The notes beneath the pieces were generated by a model. It was not told where the DNA came from. It did not search any database and saw nothing but the letters and a program-made list of their open reading frames with translations. A stretch of DNA of 64,000 nt. It comes from Paramecium pentaurelia. Taxonomy: Eukaryota; Ciliophora; Oligohymenophorea; Peniculida; Parameciidae. This document shows positions 23,521-37,700 of the stretch, one piece after another. The translations under genes were made by a program, and so were the position numbers. Within the stretch, counting starts at the first letter, position 1. Every line of letters begins with the position of its first letter. The stretch is from NCBI GenBank assembly GCA_905183005.1, contig CAJJDO010000011.1, forward strand, positions 212,448-276,447, in the 5' to 3' direction.

Positions 23521-25467
23521 ATGAAATAGATTCTGTCTTAGAGTTTTACTCATGATTCTGCACCGACATTCTTTAGATAACAATCAGAGAGACCAACTAT
23601 ATTGACAAAACAACTAAATTAAAAAGAATGTGATGCAAATGAATTATATTCTTTAATTGTCAATAACCATATGATTAAAGATATAGGAATTATCAAAATC
23701 TTTAAAGAAGAAGATAGAGAATCCATTTTTAAAAATCATATTGTGAATTATGTAATTTAAATAAGAACAGATTATTTTGATTATACAATTCCAAAAAGAT
23801 ATTCTGAATTTGAGAAATTATATGACTAAGTAAATAAATTCAATGAAACTTAGATACCAATTTCTTAAAGAGAAATGCCTAAGTTCCCTTCAAAAAAAGT
23901 TATTTAAACAAATTCTAGAAAAACAATTGCAAAAAGATAAGAAATGCTTGAAAGTATAATTATTGATTTATATTAGAATTTTTATAATATTTGTTACAAC
24001 ATTTAGACCATACATTATATGTATTTTTGGATTTTCTTAAAATTAAATGTATTTATAAAACAAAATATATAGAGTAATTTTAGAAAGGGGGTTTTGATCA
24101 AAATGTTAAAATGCATTAATTTAGTAAAGATGAAAATGCTTTATGTGATCTTTTAGATATAGGTCCAAAAAAAATATAACCGAATAATTAAGCTGAATAA
24201 ATGATATTTCATTATTTATAGAAATTAAATGAAACAATTAATGAAAGATGCAAAATATTTTAGTAAATTATTGAATATAATAATCTTAGAAAGATGGAGA
24301 AGTATTATTTTGGTAAAATTTAATAGATATCTCCATTACTATTAAAAGTATTATTAATTGGAGATGATGAAAGAGAATTATAAGGAATTATGTAAATACT
24401 CTCCATTTAAACTAATGATATGTAAAGTCATATTAGTTGTATTAATGGATTCTAGTTCTTTAGAAAAATATTAGAATATGATTATAATCCAAGTAATATC
24501 TAAAAATTATATAGATGCTGAATAAGCAATTAAATTATTAAGTGAAATTAGTATTAAATAATTTAGAACAATGAAAATATAATCTCATATATGTGGACAA
24601 CAAAAATTATGTAAATAAGATTCATTAATGATTTTACATAAATACATTTAATAAAATCAATTGAAAAATTAAATGATTACTTATTTATTAGTTGATGATG
24701 AAGCTATTAGAGAATATGATTGTTATGTTTAAACTTACTTAAATAAAATGAATGAAGAAGTTAAATAATTAAAAGATAGTAATGAAAACTTATAAGAATT
24801 CTTGCCTACTAAATCTAATTCAATTGAGTATGCTATATTAGAATAGGATCCTACACTTGATTAATTAGTAGAAATAAGTTAAATGAATTTAAATTGGAAA
24901 TATGTTTAGGGTATATTCATTCATAATTATAAAAAGAATGTGAACGACATATAATGTATCATCTATAAGGTTAATTTGTTAAAACTATTCATCCAATTGA
25001 TTGTTCAATTGATAAAGCCATTAAAATATTTACTGATTTTAAATAATAATGGTTTCATGGAATGATATAAAAGGATATTTTGGAATAGATTAATGAAAAT
25101 AAAAGTATTATTGTAGAATACTATGTTTGGGAAGATAAATCTACATTTAAAAAAATGGCTTTTGTTAGTGATTAAGAAATTATTAAAATTGATGATTCAA
25201 CATATCAAATCACTATTGTACCAAATACTAAATAATTACCAAATCACTATAAATTAAAATGTGATCAAAAAGGTACTATAAATTTATAAGAATTTAGGTT
25301 AAAAAATGAGTCTTATTTTAATGAAATAAATATAACTTAATCATACAGAAGTTATCATTTATCAAAATATTATGGATCTCACTTTCAGAACTGCTTTAAC
25401 ACCAGTAATTTTGAAAGAAATTCCTTGGTTCAATAATACAATTACTAAACTTAAAGCTTTAATATGA
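23521..25467 (+). CDS. PX-domain (phosphoinositide-binding) protein
   Basis: 616 residues with four introns: 23954-23976 (23 nt), 24493-24514 (22), 24911-24936 (26) and 25273-25297 (25). ATG 23521; TGA 25465-25467. A PX domain lies at about residues 50-180: HIVNYVIQIRTDYFDYTIPK, then RYSEFEKLYDQV, a proline-rich loop PKFPSKK, and after intron 1 FLQYLLQHLDHTLYVFLDFL. The basic RYSEF motif and the 'R...L..YL..L' helix are PX hallmarks that bind PI3P and related lipids on endosomes. The C-terminal 400 residues are unrecognised, mixed helix and strand, ending in a hydrophobic patch. Likely a sorting-nexin-like trafficking protein. Confidence 0.8.
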
Positions 25468-25524
25468 AAATTATCATTATTTACTAATTAATTGATAAAA
25501 TTTATTTACTTTTATTCTTAAATA

Positions 25525-25950
25525 ATGGGAACCTGTTAATCCGATAATCAATATTAAAACGAAAGTTAACCATAATCTGAAGAAGAACATGTTGAAACTG
25601 AACAAATGCAATATGTAGTTTTAGCTAGTTGGTAACATGATTAGCAAAATGGATCTAATAAGCCTAATCATATAATCTTTGGAAAATAAAATGCTGATTA
25701 TTTACAAAGTCATAATCAATTTTAAATTAATCAAGGGACTATTCAAAATTCTAGAATTGCTGCCTCATCTAATTAAACCAATGTTTCCAACATATAAAAT
25801 ATTACATCTAAACCCTTATATTAAACTGAATAAAAATAGAGATTTTCAGCATTTAGTGGATACTCATAAACTGATAGAACTGCAGGTTTATCAAAAGATT
25901 AAGATATCTAAAGAAGACCCATCAATATAGCAAAAAGAAACATATTTTGA
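25525..25950 (+). CDS. Small Gln/Asn-rich protein with N-myristoylation motif
   Basis: 141 residues, no intron, ATG 25525, TGA 25948-25950. The N-terminus MGTCQS fits an N-myristoylation site (Gly2, Ser6) with an adjacent cysteine suited to palmitoylation. The rest is polar and Gln/Asn/Ser-rich with no domain, including repeated NQ/QN pairs, and ends RRPINIAKRNIF. Family unknown; inferred to be a membrane-tethered, largely disordered protein. The frame is clean of TGA and sits directly after the PX gene (57-base gap). Confidence 0.6.
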
Positions 25951-26084
25951 TTAATATATATTTTATTAATATTCTAAATTAGTTCATTCTTATATCTATA
26001 TATTAAGTTGTTTAATCTCTCAATTATATCAATTTTTTACTATTTATTTTCCATATTTCTTTAATATAATATTTCATATATTTT

Positions 26085-27013
26085 TCAACTCTAATTATTA
26101 TAATAATAATAAAAGTTGAATGAATTATAATTGTAGTAATTTCTTTCATCACTCAAACCTCTACTTTTTAAATACTCATATAAAATTTTGAGATTTTTCT
26201 TTAAATTTAAATATTTCTCATCTAGTAATATATAATTAGGTATTCAATTTTGGCAATAAAAAGGGTTATTTTTACTATATTTCATCTTTGTAGAATTAAT
26301 TTTCTAAAAATCAGACTAAGAAAGATTAATAATTGATTAATATTTCTTTTTTATTAAAATTCCTTCCTCATAAATCTAAACCTATTTTAAGTTTGAGTAA
26401 TTCTCAAAAATCAAAAATTACTAACTGTTGATATTTTGACAAGATTATTAATAATAAATTAAAGACTTTCCAATATTTATCTGATTATTATTATAATATA
26501 TAATTTAAAAAAATGATTATGAATATTAGTAAATAATTAACAATATATAGGATAAGTATTTCTTAAATTTATTTAAATAAATATATTATTTGATTGAATA
26601 AGTTGATTAATATTATTTTATATATTGAAGATGAATTTATGGTTTATTATTAATAGGAACATGGATTATTTCATATAGATTAATAAATGGTATGTTTTAT
26701 TAGGTTTTTAAGTAATATAATTGATCTTTTTATTATTTAATGAATAATAATTATATTAATTATGAAATTAAAATTGTTTAATGAATAAAAATTTGATAAC
26801 AATTTTAATTGTGTACAATTTTGAATTTAATGGTTCTGTTTGTGTAATAATTAAATAAGATTATTAAATATGAGATATTTGATTTAATTTTATTTATGAT
26901 AGAAAAGGGAGGGTGTTTGTTAAGCACAAATAAAATTTAATTAGTGATTTTATAAAATTAATTGTATATTTGATTACAAATATGAAATAATCTTTAAAAT
27001 TTTTCATTTTTCT
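26085..27013 (-). CDS. Doubtful minus-strand coding region, interrupted by an in-frame TGA
   Basis: On the minus strand one frame is open from about 27060 down to a TGA at 26244-26246, and the same frame continues to a second TGA at 26085-26087. The end part reads like protein (KKKYQSIINLSQSDFQKINS; after the first TGA, KYLNLKKNLKILYEYLKSRG). Upstream the translation is rich in Ile/Tyr/Asn and could be noise. No good ATG or short intron explains the TGA; a 54-nt GT..CTAG intron would remove it but is long for this genome. It may be a gene with unseen introns, a decayed gene or chance. Otherwise 25951-27101 shows nothing I can support. Confidence 0.25.
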
Positions 27014-27101
27014 AATTAAAATTATTCGTAATACGTATTAATTTGAGTTGATATAGTTGGATAAGTTTAAAAATTTTACAATAAATAAAAACAAAAATTG
27101 A

Positions 27102-28663
27102 ATGAAACCATTCTTACCTCTAAATGTTAATCAAAGCATTCCAACTGATAAAATAGATTCCTATATCTCTTATATGGTATTTAATGTCATAATAATATAG
27201 TCTTAAGTGTATAGTGTTTAATAATTTATGTTAATTCAAGCTCAAAATTAGATCATGTAGGCACAATTATTGAAATTATAAAGTGGCACTTAAAACTAGA
27301 ATGCCATTTTACAATAAAAAATAAGATAATTGTTAGAACAGATTTTATAAAAAGGAATATAGATTTCTATAAAAGACTCTATTCCATCATCTAAAATGCC
27401 TATTTTGGCTAAATATATAGCTAACATATTTATATATCTAATGAAATAATGTTCTTCAGATTAAGATGAAATCACATTGAATTATATAAAGGATCCAAAT
27501 TCAATTGTTATAGATTAAAAGCAATGGGATTTAATATGTGAATTAATCAGTAAAAAGTTAGTTTGTCTTGGAGCAAATGATATATGTTGTACAAATGGTA
27601 TTGATTATAATTTTTATATAGATTCTTAAATTGGAATTATTAGTCAATCTTTATTATTTAGTAGTATAATAAGGAAAGTGATATTCAAGAAATTACATAC
27701 TTAAAGTGAGAGTGGAAATGCTCAATAGATAAGTTTTTAAACTTTAAATGATTTATTGGGATAAGAAAATAGATCAGATGAATTTTTATACAAATTTTTA
27801 TGTGAAGAAGACAAGAATACAATGACTAAATAATCTTGTTAGATATCTTTAGAAAAGATGTTTTAAAAAAGTAATTAATACTTTCATTAATCAAATCTAA
27901 TTGAGTAAATAATTGAGAATTAAAAATAATTTAATGTAAATGGAAATTTTGAGCATCATGCTGAAAAGGTATAATAATTAAATTATTGTATTTAGTACTT
28001 GAATATAATTAAAATATACTAGAATTGTGATCAAAAGTAAGTGATTGAGTAATTATTAAATGGATTATTCTTGAATTCTTAATAAATAGATTGCAAAGAA
28101 TTTATATTCAATTCTAATAGATTAGATGAAAAACTTTAAAAAATCTTATTTATGTTTGTGGATTTAGTAAGAATAGAAAATTCAATTATCTAAATAGTAT
28201 TGGAAAATAAAATGTAAAATAATTATTAATATATTATAGATCTGAAGAACCATAAAAAAATCCTTTGGAATATTATGCTAGATTGATAGAAAAAATAAAG
28301 AATAAATGTAGAAGTAAAGAAGATGAATTTTGTAATTGTAAAAGATGTTAATGCATAAAGAGAAATAGAGATAGTGCAAGAGAAGCATAAAAAAGAAAGA
28401 GAGAAGCATTAGAGAAGATTGGACCACTTTAATAAGAATATGAGAAAATAAATAAAAAAGTAATACATTAGAGAATATTTTAGGTTAAATTATTAGAGTT
28501 TGACAATTCTAAATTAAAGGCAGCTTTATTTGAAGCTTTAAAAAACCCAGTAATAGAAAATATTATAAAAACACAATATTAAAGTGCTTTTTCTAATTTA
28601 ACAAATATGATGTAATAAGAATCATAAGATATGTACAAAGAGGAGGATTAATCATAATCCTGA
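27102..28663 (+). CDS. bZIP-like protein with a cysteine cluster
   Basis: About 494-502 residues. ATG 27102; TGA 28661-28663. Introns: 28214-28239 (26 nt, needed for the frame), 27969-27995 (27 nt, likely) and possibly 27177-27200 (24 nt). The N-terminal two thirds is helical and unrecognised. Near residue 395 a C-x-C-x2-C-x-C cluster (CNCKRCQC) runs straight into a basic region KRNRDSAREAQKRKREALEK followed by a leucine-containing helix, resembling a bZIP DNA-binding region (N-x2-S-A-x2-A...R-K-R). The Ser/Cys-Arg pair of a canonical bZIP is Ala-Gln here. Inferred nuclear DNA-binding protein; a coiled coil with a basic patch is the alternative. Confidence 0.55.
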
Positions 28664-28726
28664 TAAGAAATTGAATATTTTATTTGTATGTAATGTTTAT
28701 GCTTCATATATAAATTGATAAAATTC

Positions 28727-31700
28727 TCATATTATTACTAATAAACTTATTACTAAAAGAGCTTTGATTAATAATTCTTCTATTGGAATAATTGAAGGAT
28801 TTACTACTGTAGGTTAAGGACTTTTGTAATATTCAAGACATTAGTTTTCTATATAATCCCAATAGCAATCATTCAATAGTTCACATTCCTAATTATTGTA
28901 TCTGAATCTACATTATTGTATGCAAATCTATGAATAAATTAAAATTAATTACATTTTTATTTAAATTAAAATAACATCTTGAAGTAGGACAAGTATCCTA
29001 ATTGTAATTTTAACATCCATTAGATTAACATATATTTCTATTAATATCATAAGTACAATATTCCTATTATTCCAAACAAAGACATGAATCTGTAATTTCT
29101 TCACATTGAATACAAACATCTTTATAATTAATACAAACAGAATCTCTAATTTGAGTACCCTAACAATTAACATGAGCTTAATATAGATATCTACATCCAG
29201 ATGTACAAACATGTTAATATCCATCTAATTTAAACCATCCACATTTTTAATTTCCATTATGGCTTTCATTACAAACTTTTTCTGATTCATTTAATTCACA
29301 ACTAATTTGTTCTAAACATCTTTTCTTAATATAATTCCAATAACAATTTAATTTAGGACAATTATTCTCATCCATATAATTTATACATTGTTTATTCATA
29401 CATTTATCACTATTATAAATACAATAATCTAGATTCCTTTAACAATTAATCATATCTAATTATTAACAATTCTTTAATATTTCACATTCACCAACATTAT
29501 TTATATTCTCCATACAAGGACTACCTTTTATTAAATAATTTGAACATTATTATACAGCATTTTTAATATCCTTGCAATCATGAGCTGATTAACATATACC
29601 TTACTTATCTAAATAACAAATATGTCCATAAACTATTTAACCTTCACATTCACTTTTACTCCTATCACTACATTACTTTTCTTTGCATCTACCTTAATTT
29701 CCTAATTTTATTACATCTGTATCAATATTTGATTTATAAGAATTAACATAATAACAATCATTCCTTTATTAACAATCATAATGATTTTAAATTTGATAAC
29801 AAGGTATTTTCTCTTTTAATAATTTTACACACTCACAATTGTTCTCAACCCAAGAACACATTGGATCTTTTGCATTACATCCTAATTAATTTATGCCTTT
29901 CGCTTAACATCCATCAAATAAATCAGTAGATATACATCCTTTTTTTAATTCACTATACTTACATTAATCTCTTTTTATTTATGCACAAACCTTATAATGA
30001 GCTTTATCTGCATCTTTACAATTCAAATTTAAATCTTCATTGAATTTTATACATTTTCCATTAAAAAATACACAATTTTCAATCTAAGCACAACCATATT
30101 AATTTAATCCAATCATATCACAGCTTTCTTCCTATTCTAATGGCCATTAACATGAATTTGAAAATTTATTATAAGTACATGGATCATTATGACCAACCAA
30201 AGAACATACTAATGCATTTACTTATTATGGTTATTCAGAACATAAACCAAAAGGAGTATATTCTTAACATTAATAAATATTAAGTTTTTAATTTAAAACC
30301 CATTTACATGATTAACTAGTTAAATTTAGACATGCATATTTATTTAAACCTACTTAATTGCATTAAGCTGTCTCTAAATTAACATAATCACAACCTACTT
30401 AAGATCCCCCACAAGGCATTTAAAAATTCAATAGAGAACAAGATGTTGGAGTACGTCCTATTATTTAACAAGTAGTCTGAATAAGTTCTTCTTATTTAGC
30501 AATCTTATTCTTTAAATTTATTATTGCTTTACAAGTTTAAGTTTTTTAATGCCAAAAACATAATTCATTTTTTATTGAAATACAAGAATACATATTAATT
30601 CCCATTAAAGGAGGATTACAAGTTAATTTATCAAAATCAGTTACTTCTTAACATATTTTATTGATTTTATTATACATAATAGGTTTTTTATCAGTAATTA
30701 AACTACAAACATGAATATTGACTTGTGAAGTAGTATTCAATACAAATTTATTATTAATATCACTTGTAATTGACTCACATTATTCATTTATCCATTAGCA
30801 ATAAGTATTATTTGTTATAATGCTTAAGCAGGATAAATAGCTGAGATTTTTTTCACATTTTTATGAACTTTATTATTCAAAAGGCTTGCATTAATTATTT
30901 GAAGAATTACTATCATTATTTACATTTATATCCCAATAACATTATGATATAGTTTATTATAAACATGCATTTTGATTAATGTAATCAAGACAATTATTAG
31001 TATTTTAGATTTCAATGAATGATTAACATTAATAATGAATAAAAGCACACATTTATCCATATCTTTATACTTAAATACATGCTTTTTAATTACCATGCAT
31101 TTAAGTAATATATTCACATGAATCTGAAATATTATTATTTTTAAATTAACATTCATTTTAATTCCAATAACATGGTATTTTAGGAATTCTTTTACATTAT
31201 TCTTAACTTTATACTTAATCACATGTTAATGGAATAATTTCTTAACATTTTAAATTAATTTAATCAAAAATACAAAATTTATCAATAAGTGAATAACATA
31301 CATTTCTTGATGCATTTTATATTTAATTACATAAAATTGTATTTGATTATTATTAATTATAATAAGTACATTAATTATTCCATTAACATTTAAATTTAGT
31401 TTAAAATAAACAAGATTCAATAGTTAATGCTTTTTAACAACATTCAATATCATTAATATCACAATCTAATATATCTTAATTTTAACCATAACAATAATTA
31501 AAAAATTAACATTATTTAGAATTTGAATTATTAGGTATACATGCTAATTTATTTAATCCTCTTGGACATGTTAAATCTTATGATTCTAAATTTGCATAAA
31601 TACAAGCATTATTTAATTGATCATATTTACATTCTATATCTCTTGTTTATTCACAAAATTCATATGTATTTATCATAATTATATCTCTACATTTACTATT

Positions 31701-34700
31701 TTTATAATCTTAAATATTTTCATTTTAACATTTATTATCATAATATCTACAATTTTAACCTTTTGTTTTTAATTATAAACATCCTACTTNNNNNNNNNNN
31801 AGGTTTTTTATCAGTAATTAAACTACAAACATGAATATTGACTTGTGAAGTAGTATTCAATACAAATTTATTATTAATATCACTTGTAATTGACTCACAT
31901 TATTCATTTATCCATTAGCAATAAGTATTATTTGTTATAATGCTTAAGCAGGATAAATAGCTGAGATTTTTTTCACATTTTTATGAACTTTATTATTCAA
32001 AAGGCTTGCATTAATTATTTGAAGAATTACTATCATTATTTACATTTATATCCCAATAACATTATGATATAGTTTATTATAAACATGCATTTTGATTAAT
32101 GTAATCAAGACAATTATTAGTATTTTAGATTTCAATGAATGATTAACATTAATAATGAATAAAAGCACACATTTATCCATATCTTTATACTTAAATACAT
32201 GCTTTTTAATTACCATGCATTTAAGTAATATATTCACATGAATCTGAAATATTATTATTTTTAAATTAACATTCATTTTAATTCCAATAACATGGTATTT
32301 TAGGAATTCTTTTACATTATTCTTAACTTTATACTTAATCACATGTTAATGGAATAATTTCTTAACATTTTAAATTAATTTAATCAAAAATACAAAATTT
32401 ATCAATAAGTGAATAACATACATTTCTTGATGCATTTTATATTTAATTACATAAAATTGTATTTGATTATTATTAATTATAATAAGTACATTAATTATTC
32501 CATTAACATTTAAATTTAGTTTAAAATAAACAAGATTCAATAGTTAATGCTTTTTAACAACATTCAATATCATTAATATCACAATCTAATATATCTTAAT
32601 TTTAACCATAACAATAATTAAAAAATTAACATTATTTAGAATTTGAATTATTAGGTATACATGCTAATTTATTTAATCCTCTTGGACATGTTAAATCTTA
32701 TGATTCTAAATTTGCATAAATACAAGCATTATTTAATTGATCATATTTACATTCTATATCTCTTGTTTATTCACAAAATTCATATGTATTTATCATAATT
32801 ATATCTCTACATTTACTATTTTTATAATCTTAAATATTTTCATTTTAACATTTATTATCATAATATCTACAATTTTAATCTTTTGTTTTTAATTATAAAC
32901 ATCCTACTTTATTTTCAATTTAAGAACAATTTAATGATTTTTATAATTCACTTGTTATTAATGAACATTTTTATTAAGAATTTCTATAACATCCTTCTAA
33001 TAATACATTTTTACAATTTTCTATAGAAATAGCTTATTAACAATAATATAAATTATTTTCATCAAATTATTGACATTTATCAATAAATATACAATTTTGA
33101 CTCTTACCACATGCTATACTATTATATCCAATATGGTATAAACTTCCAATTTAACATTTAATAATCTCACCATCAATTACTTCTACACAATTTTTAGTAT
33201 TTATATCATATTTACAACCAATATCAGTAGTAACTTAACAAAAATTACCATGATTGATATTTTTTATTGTTTTACATGACTAATTTTAGTATGTAAACCA
33301 ATCTTTTTCATAACAAATATTATTGATATATTAACAATATTATAATGGTGTTTATAGGTTTACACATGTGTAATAATTTAAATAGTCTTTACAATCTAAA
33401 GTAGAAAGCTGTGTTTAAGTGATTTCTTAACATCCATTATCCCAAACTGTTTTCATTTGATTTATGTCATACATTTAACAGGTGAGAATATTGAAGGATA
33501 TTTTATTTTACCAAATTTGACTTCTAGAGGGTGTTTCAAATTAAGATGGATTAATGAATTATTCACACATCTTTGTATCAAGATTATAATAACATGGAAT
33601 ATCTGTAGCTTATGAACATGTAGATGGATTAGTTTAAAAAGATTTAAGACAAATATTTAGATCAGATTTTATTTAGATGCATCCTAATGTTTGATCAAAT
33701 TAACAATTCTATTATCTATCTCTTAAATTTAGACATTTTTCTTTATTGATTTTATCTGTACATTTAGCCTACTAATAATAAGGAATGCATCTATTAATTT
33801 CGAATTTGCAATCTTAACCACTAGTGTAGAAAATACAACTCTTTTCATTTAATCCTGATATTGAACAATCTTAATTAGTACTAACTTATGAACAACCTCT
33901 TGTATTAATGTTATATTTGCAAGGAACATCATTAGTTTTAACACAAATATTTTCATTTACTATAGCTTATGATTATTCTAATTAAACACAATTATCAGTA
34001 GGTTATAGATAATCACAATTATAATTAACAAATTTACATTAAGAATCACTTTAGATACAAGCAACCCAATTTAATGTTTATGAACATTAAGATAAAGCTG
34101 TTTTACTTGCTAATTGACATTGATTATCTTTAAATTCACATTGTATTTTTATTGTTTTTTGTAAACAAGCATTTTTATTCATACCTCTTAATTAACAATC
34201 TGTTATACTAGGGTTTTATTCTGAGATATCTATACATTATCCTTTAGATTATAAGAATATTAAACTAGTTGTAGGTTTAGTTTAGAGATCTACTGTTCTA
34301 CATATATAATCAGAGTAACTATAATCTACTTAATATAAAATTTAATCTATATTTGGATCAATAAATATTTCACATTTATTAATGAATTTACATGGTGCTT
34401 TTTAACTCAAACAAGCTTCTTTATTTAAATAGTCTTGACAATTTAGATTAGTTTCATTTGTAAATTAACAAATGTTATTTTAATATTTACATTTTCCAAT
34501 AGTTAATCCAATACAAGTCTATTAATTGATACCAGAAGTATTACAATATACCAAATCAATTTTAGTTACTTCTTTGCATTTAAATTATTTATCAATTAAA
34601 TAATTTTTAGATTCATTAATCAATGAACATGCTTATGCATTAAATTAAATAATTTAATTTTATTAAGCACTTAACTAAAAATTATTAAAATCTATTAAAT

Positions 34701-37700
34701 CAATTAATTCAACACATTCTTAATTTTCAGACCATCCACATGGTATGAGTTATTAATTTAAACAAGCATATTTATTTAATCCTGAACATATATTAGGAGG
34801 TATTGTATCTTATTTTGTACATTGATTATTTAACCAAACACAATTTTCAGCCATAGATAAATTACATAATATTTATTGATCAAATACAAATTCACAATTT
34901 GCTTTATAAGGATTAAATTCAGTACATTATTTTAAATAAGGATCAAACCAACATTAATTTACTTATTTTTGATAACAAGCATCATAATTTAAGATAGAAC
35001 AATCTACTTTATCTGTAATTTAAAATACTTCAATTTCTTTACATTAAATTTAATCCCATTGACATTTAATATTTCTTGAATTTTTCAAACAAGATATTTT
35101 ATTTAAATATTAACATTAAAAGACTAATGAATCATCATTTAATGCCAAACATTATATTTTAATTGGATCATAATGAACTGGTTAATCTTTGCATGATTAA
35201 CATGCTTTTAAAGAAACAATCTATCCTATCATATCATCACATGTAGTATGAGTTGCATCTTCACATTAATCTATGAATTTGCATGCTTAAGGTACACTTG
35301 CACAAGCTTATTATTTTTATTTAACATTCTTAATATCTAATAGATTAATTAGATGACAAAAAAAGTAACGATTATTAATATCATATTAAAGTGTTTGTTT
35401 TGTTTATTGACAAAATCCATAAGAAAAATCACAATTACACTTTTCACATAATGTTTAACTATAACTTTAATCGCATAAACAAGCACCATCCTTATCAAGT
35501 AAAGGATCAATTACACAATTACTTCCAGAAAATCTACATTCATCAGTTGCTCTTGAACATAATGAATTTTATACATCTTCTTTTTTTACTTTTTGGCAAG
35601 TATAATAAGAATTGTAAAATTAAGTGTCTTTACAATCATTAAACACTTTTATTAAAGTATAGCAAGAATCACCAGGTTTTGTAGACTATCCACCTTTTGC
35701 ACATGCTACTTTCTTTGTTTTGCTTAAAAAACAACTATCCATTGAAACACTAATGCATTCAGGTAATTTATCTTCATTGCCTTCTAATTTACGACATCCT
35801 CCTTATTTTATATCAAAATAACAACGTTAATTCACCAATTCTAGACAAAGTGCCTAAGAATAGATATTCTCACATTTATCGATTAATAATGTTTTAGATA
35901 TACAATAAGGTTCTTTAGAATAAAAAACTTCAACAACGCATTTTTTTCTATAAATCAAATCGTCACTTACTTATTTAGGACAATCAGATTTATATTTACA
36001 AAATTCTCTAGTGTATCTACAATAACAACCTTTGTCATCATCTTCACAATCCTCTTCTTTTATGGGTTCATATACAATTACTTTAATTTTTTTTTCAATA
36101 ACATATATTGTGCTATTAGTAGTTGGGTCAGTGTAGCTAGAGTAAGGATTAGTCGGTTTAATTAATGTTTCTTCATAAATTGTCTAATTTTCATAATGCC
36201 ATCTTCTTTTCATTACTCTACAATCTTGCAGGAGAGCATACTAAATATCTGAAATTTTAATGTACTCCTAACCACAATCTGAATCTTAGTTACAAAAATT
36301 AGTTTTTTAACCTTAAAATCCACAGCGTTTTTCGCATGTTTATGTGTAATTTTAGGGAAACGTTATTGTCATATTACCATTAACATAATCCAATTAAAGA
36401 GTGGTTGTTTAATATGGAATACAATTATCATCTGACTGACATGTTGAATTGGTTTTACTACATTGCAAAGGCTGTCCAACTTATTGTTAACCTACAAATT
36501 TATGTCCATCTTTATATCTAATTATATAGGAACACCCATCATCAAAATTTTCAAATTAATTATTTTAATTTTTACATACTTTTAACTCCTTTTTTACCCA
36601 ATTATCAGTATAAAAATATGTAATTACTGGAACATATACATTACATGAATAAAATAATTTGTCCCAAAAACAATACTTTTCATATAAACAATTCTAAAAA
36701 TTCTATTAATCTTGAAAACATTATTAATTACCATAAGTATCTTGAATTTATGGATTAATTGATGAACAAGCTAATTTATTATAATACTTCTTTTCTTTTA
36801 TTAACCCAGCTATTGTTGAACATTTCTCTTGAAGTCCTATTTCAACATTAACACATCTGAGAATTTTCTGATCAAAAATACAAGATTTAGGTATATTCAT
36901 ACAAACCTCTATATTAATTAATATTTATGAATTCTCATCTTAACATTAAGAGTACTCTCCTTAAAATGGTTTACATTTCATTCTTTATAACTATTCTGTC
37001 ACATCATAATAACAATTAAATCCTTTAGTTAGATATAAACATGCATATTCATTCATCCAATACTTTGAACATTCATTGGTATTAGATGTATCAGGTAATA
37101 AAACACATTTATCAGATTAATAAATATATCCAGCACCAGTTATTAATGAACATGCATCTTTTGTATATAAATTATTCGAATTTAACTTTTTAAATTTAGC
37201 ATCTGGAGTTGAATTAAATCTTTGACATTATAAATCCTCTTCATTCCAAAAACATGGTTCTTTTAATACTTATAAACAAAGTATTTTATTTAAATTGCTT
37301 GAGCAATATAAAGTGCTTATATCACTGAAATTCTCATAACATTAGAGTGTAATATTATCCCATCTACAATTTCCATTTATATTATTATAACATGCAATAG
37401 AATTGGCACCTTAAACATCACATTTATTTTCATATGTTTCAAATTTAGCACATAAATAATCTTTAAATTAACAAATCTATCCTGATTTAATGATGAGTTT
37501 GCATACTTTTTCACTGACCTTACCTAAAGTATCGAAATGATTGCATTCCACTTCTTTTGGTGCATATTAACATTTATCAGCATCAAAAGAAAAAAAACAT
37601 GGACTTACTTTATTTTCAATGCATGCTTTTATGTTTAAATTTGAATCACAGGATTAAATATTATCAACCTAATAATTCAATATAGTTTCACATAATAGCT

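Noticed and set aside
30926..31222. Repeated 98-residue standard-code open frames (also near 32046, 44065 and 45331)
   Set aside because: They are out-of-frame shadows of the cysteine-rich coding block read with the standard code; their repetition reflects the shared block, not a gene family.
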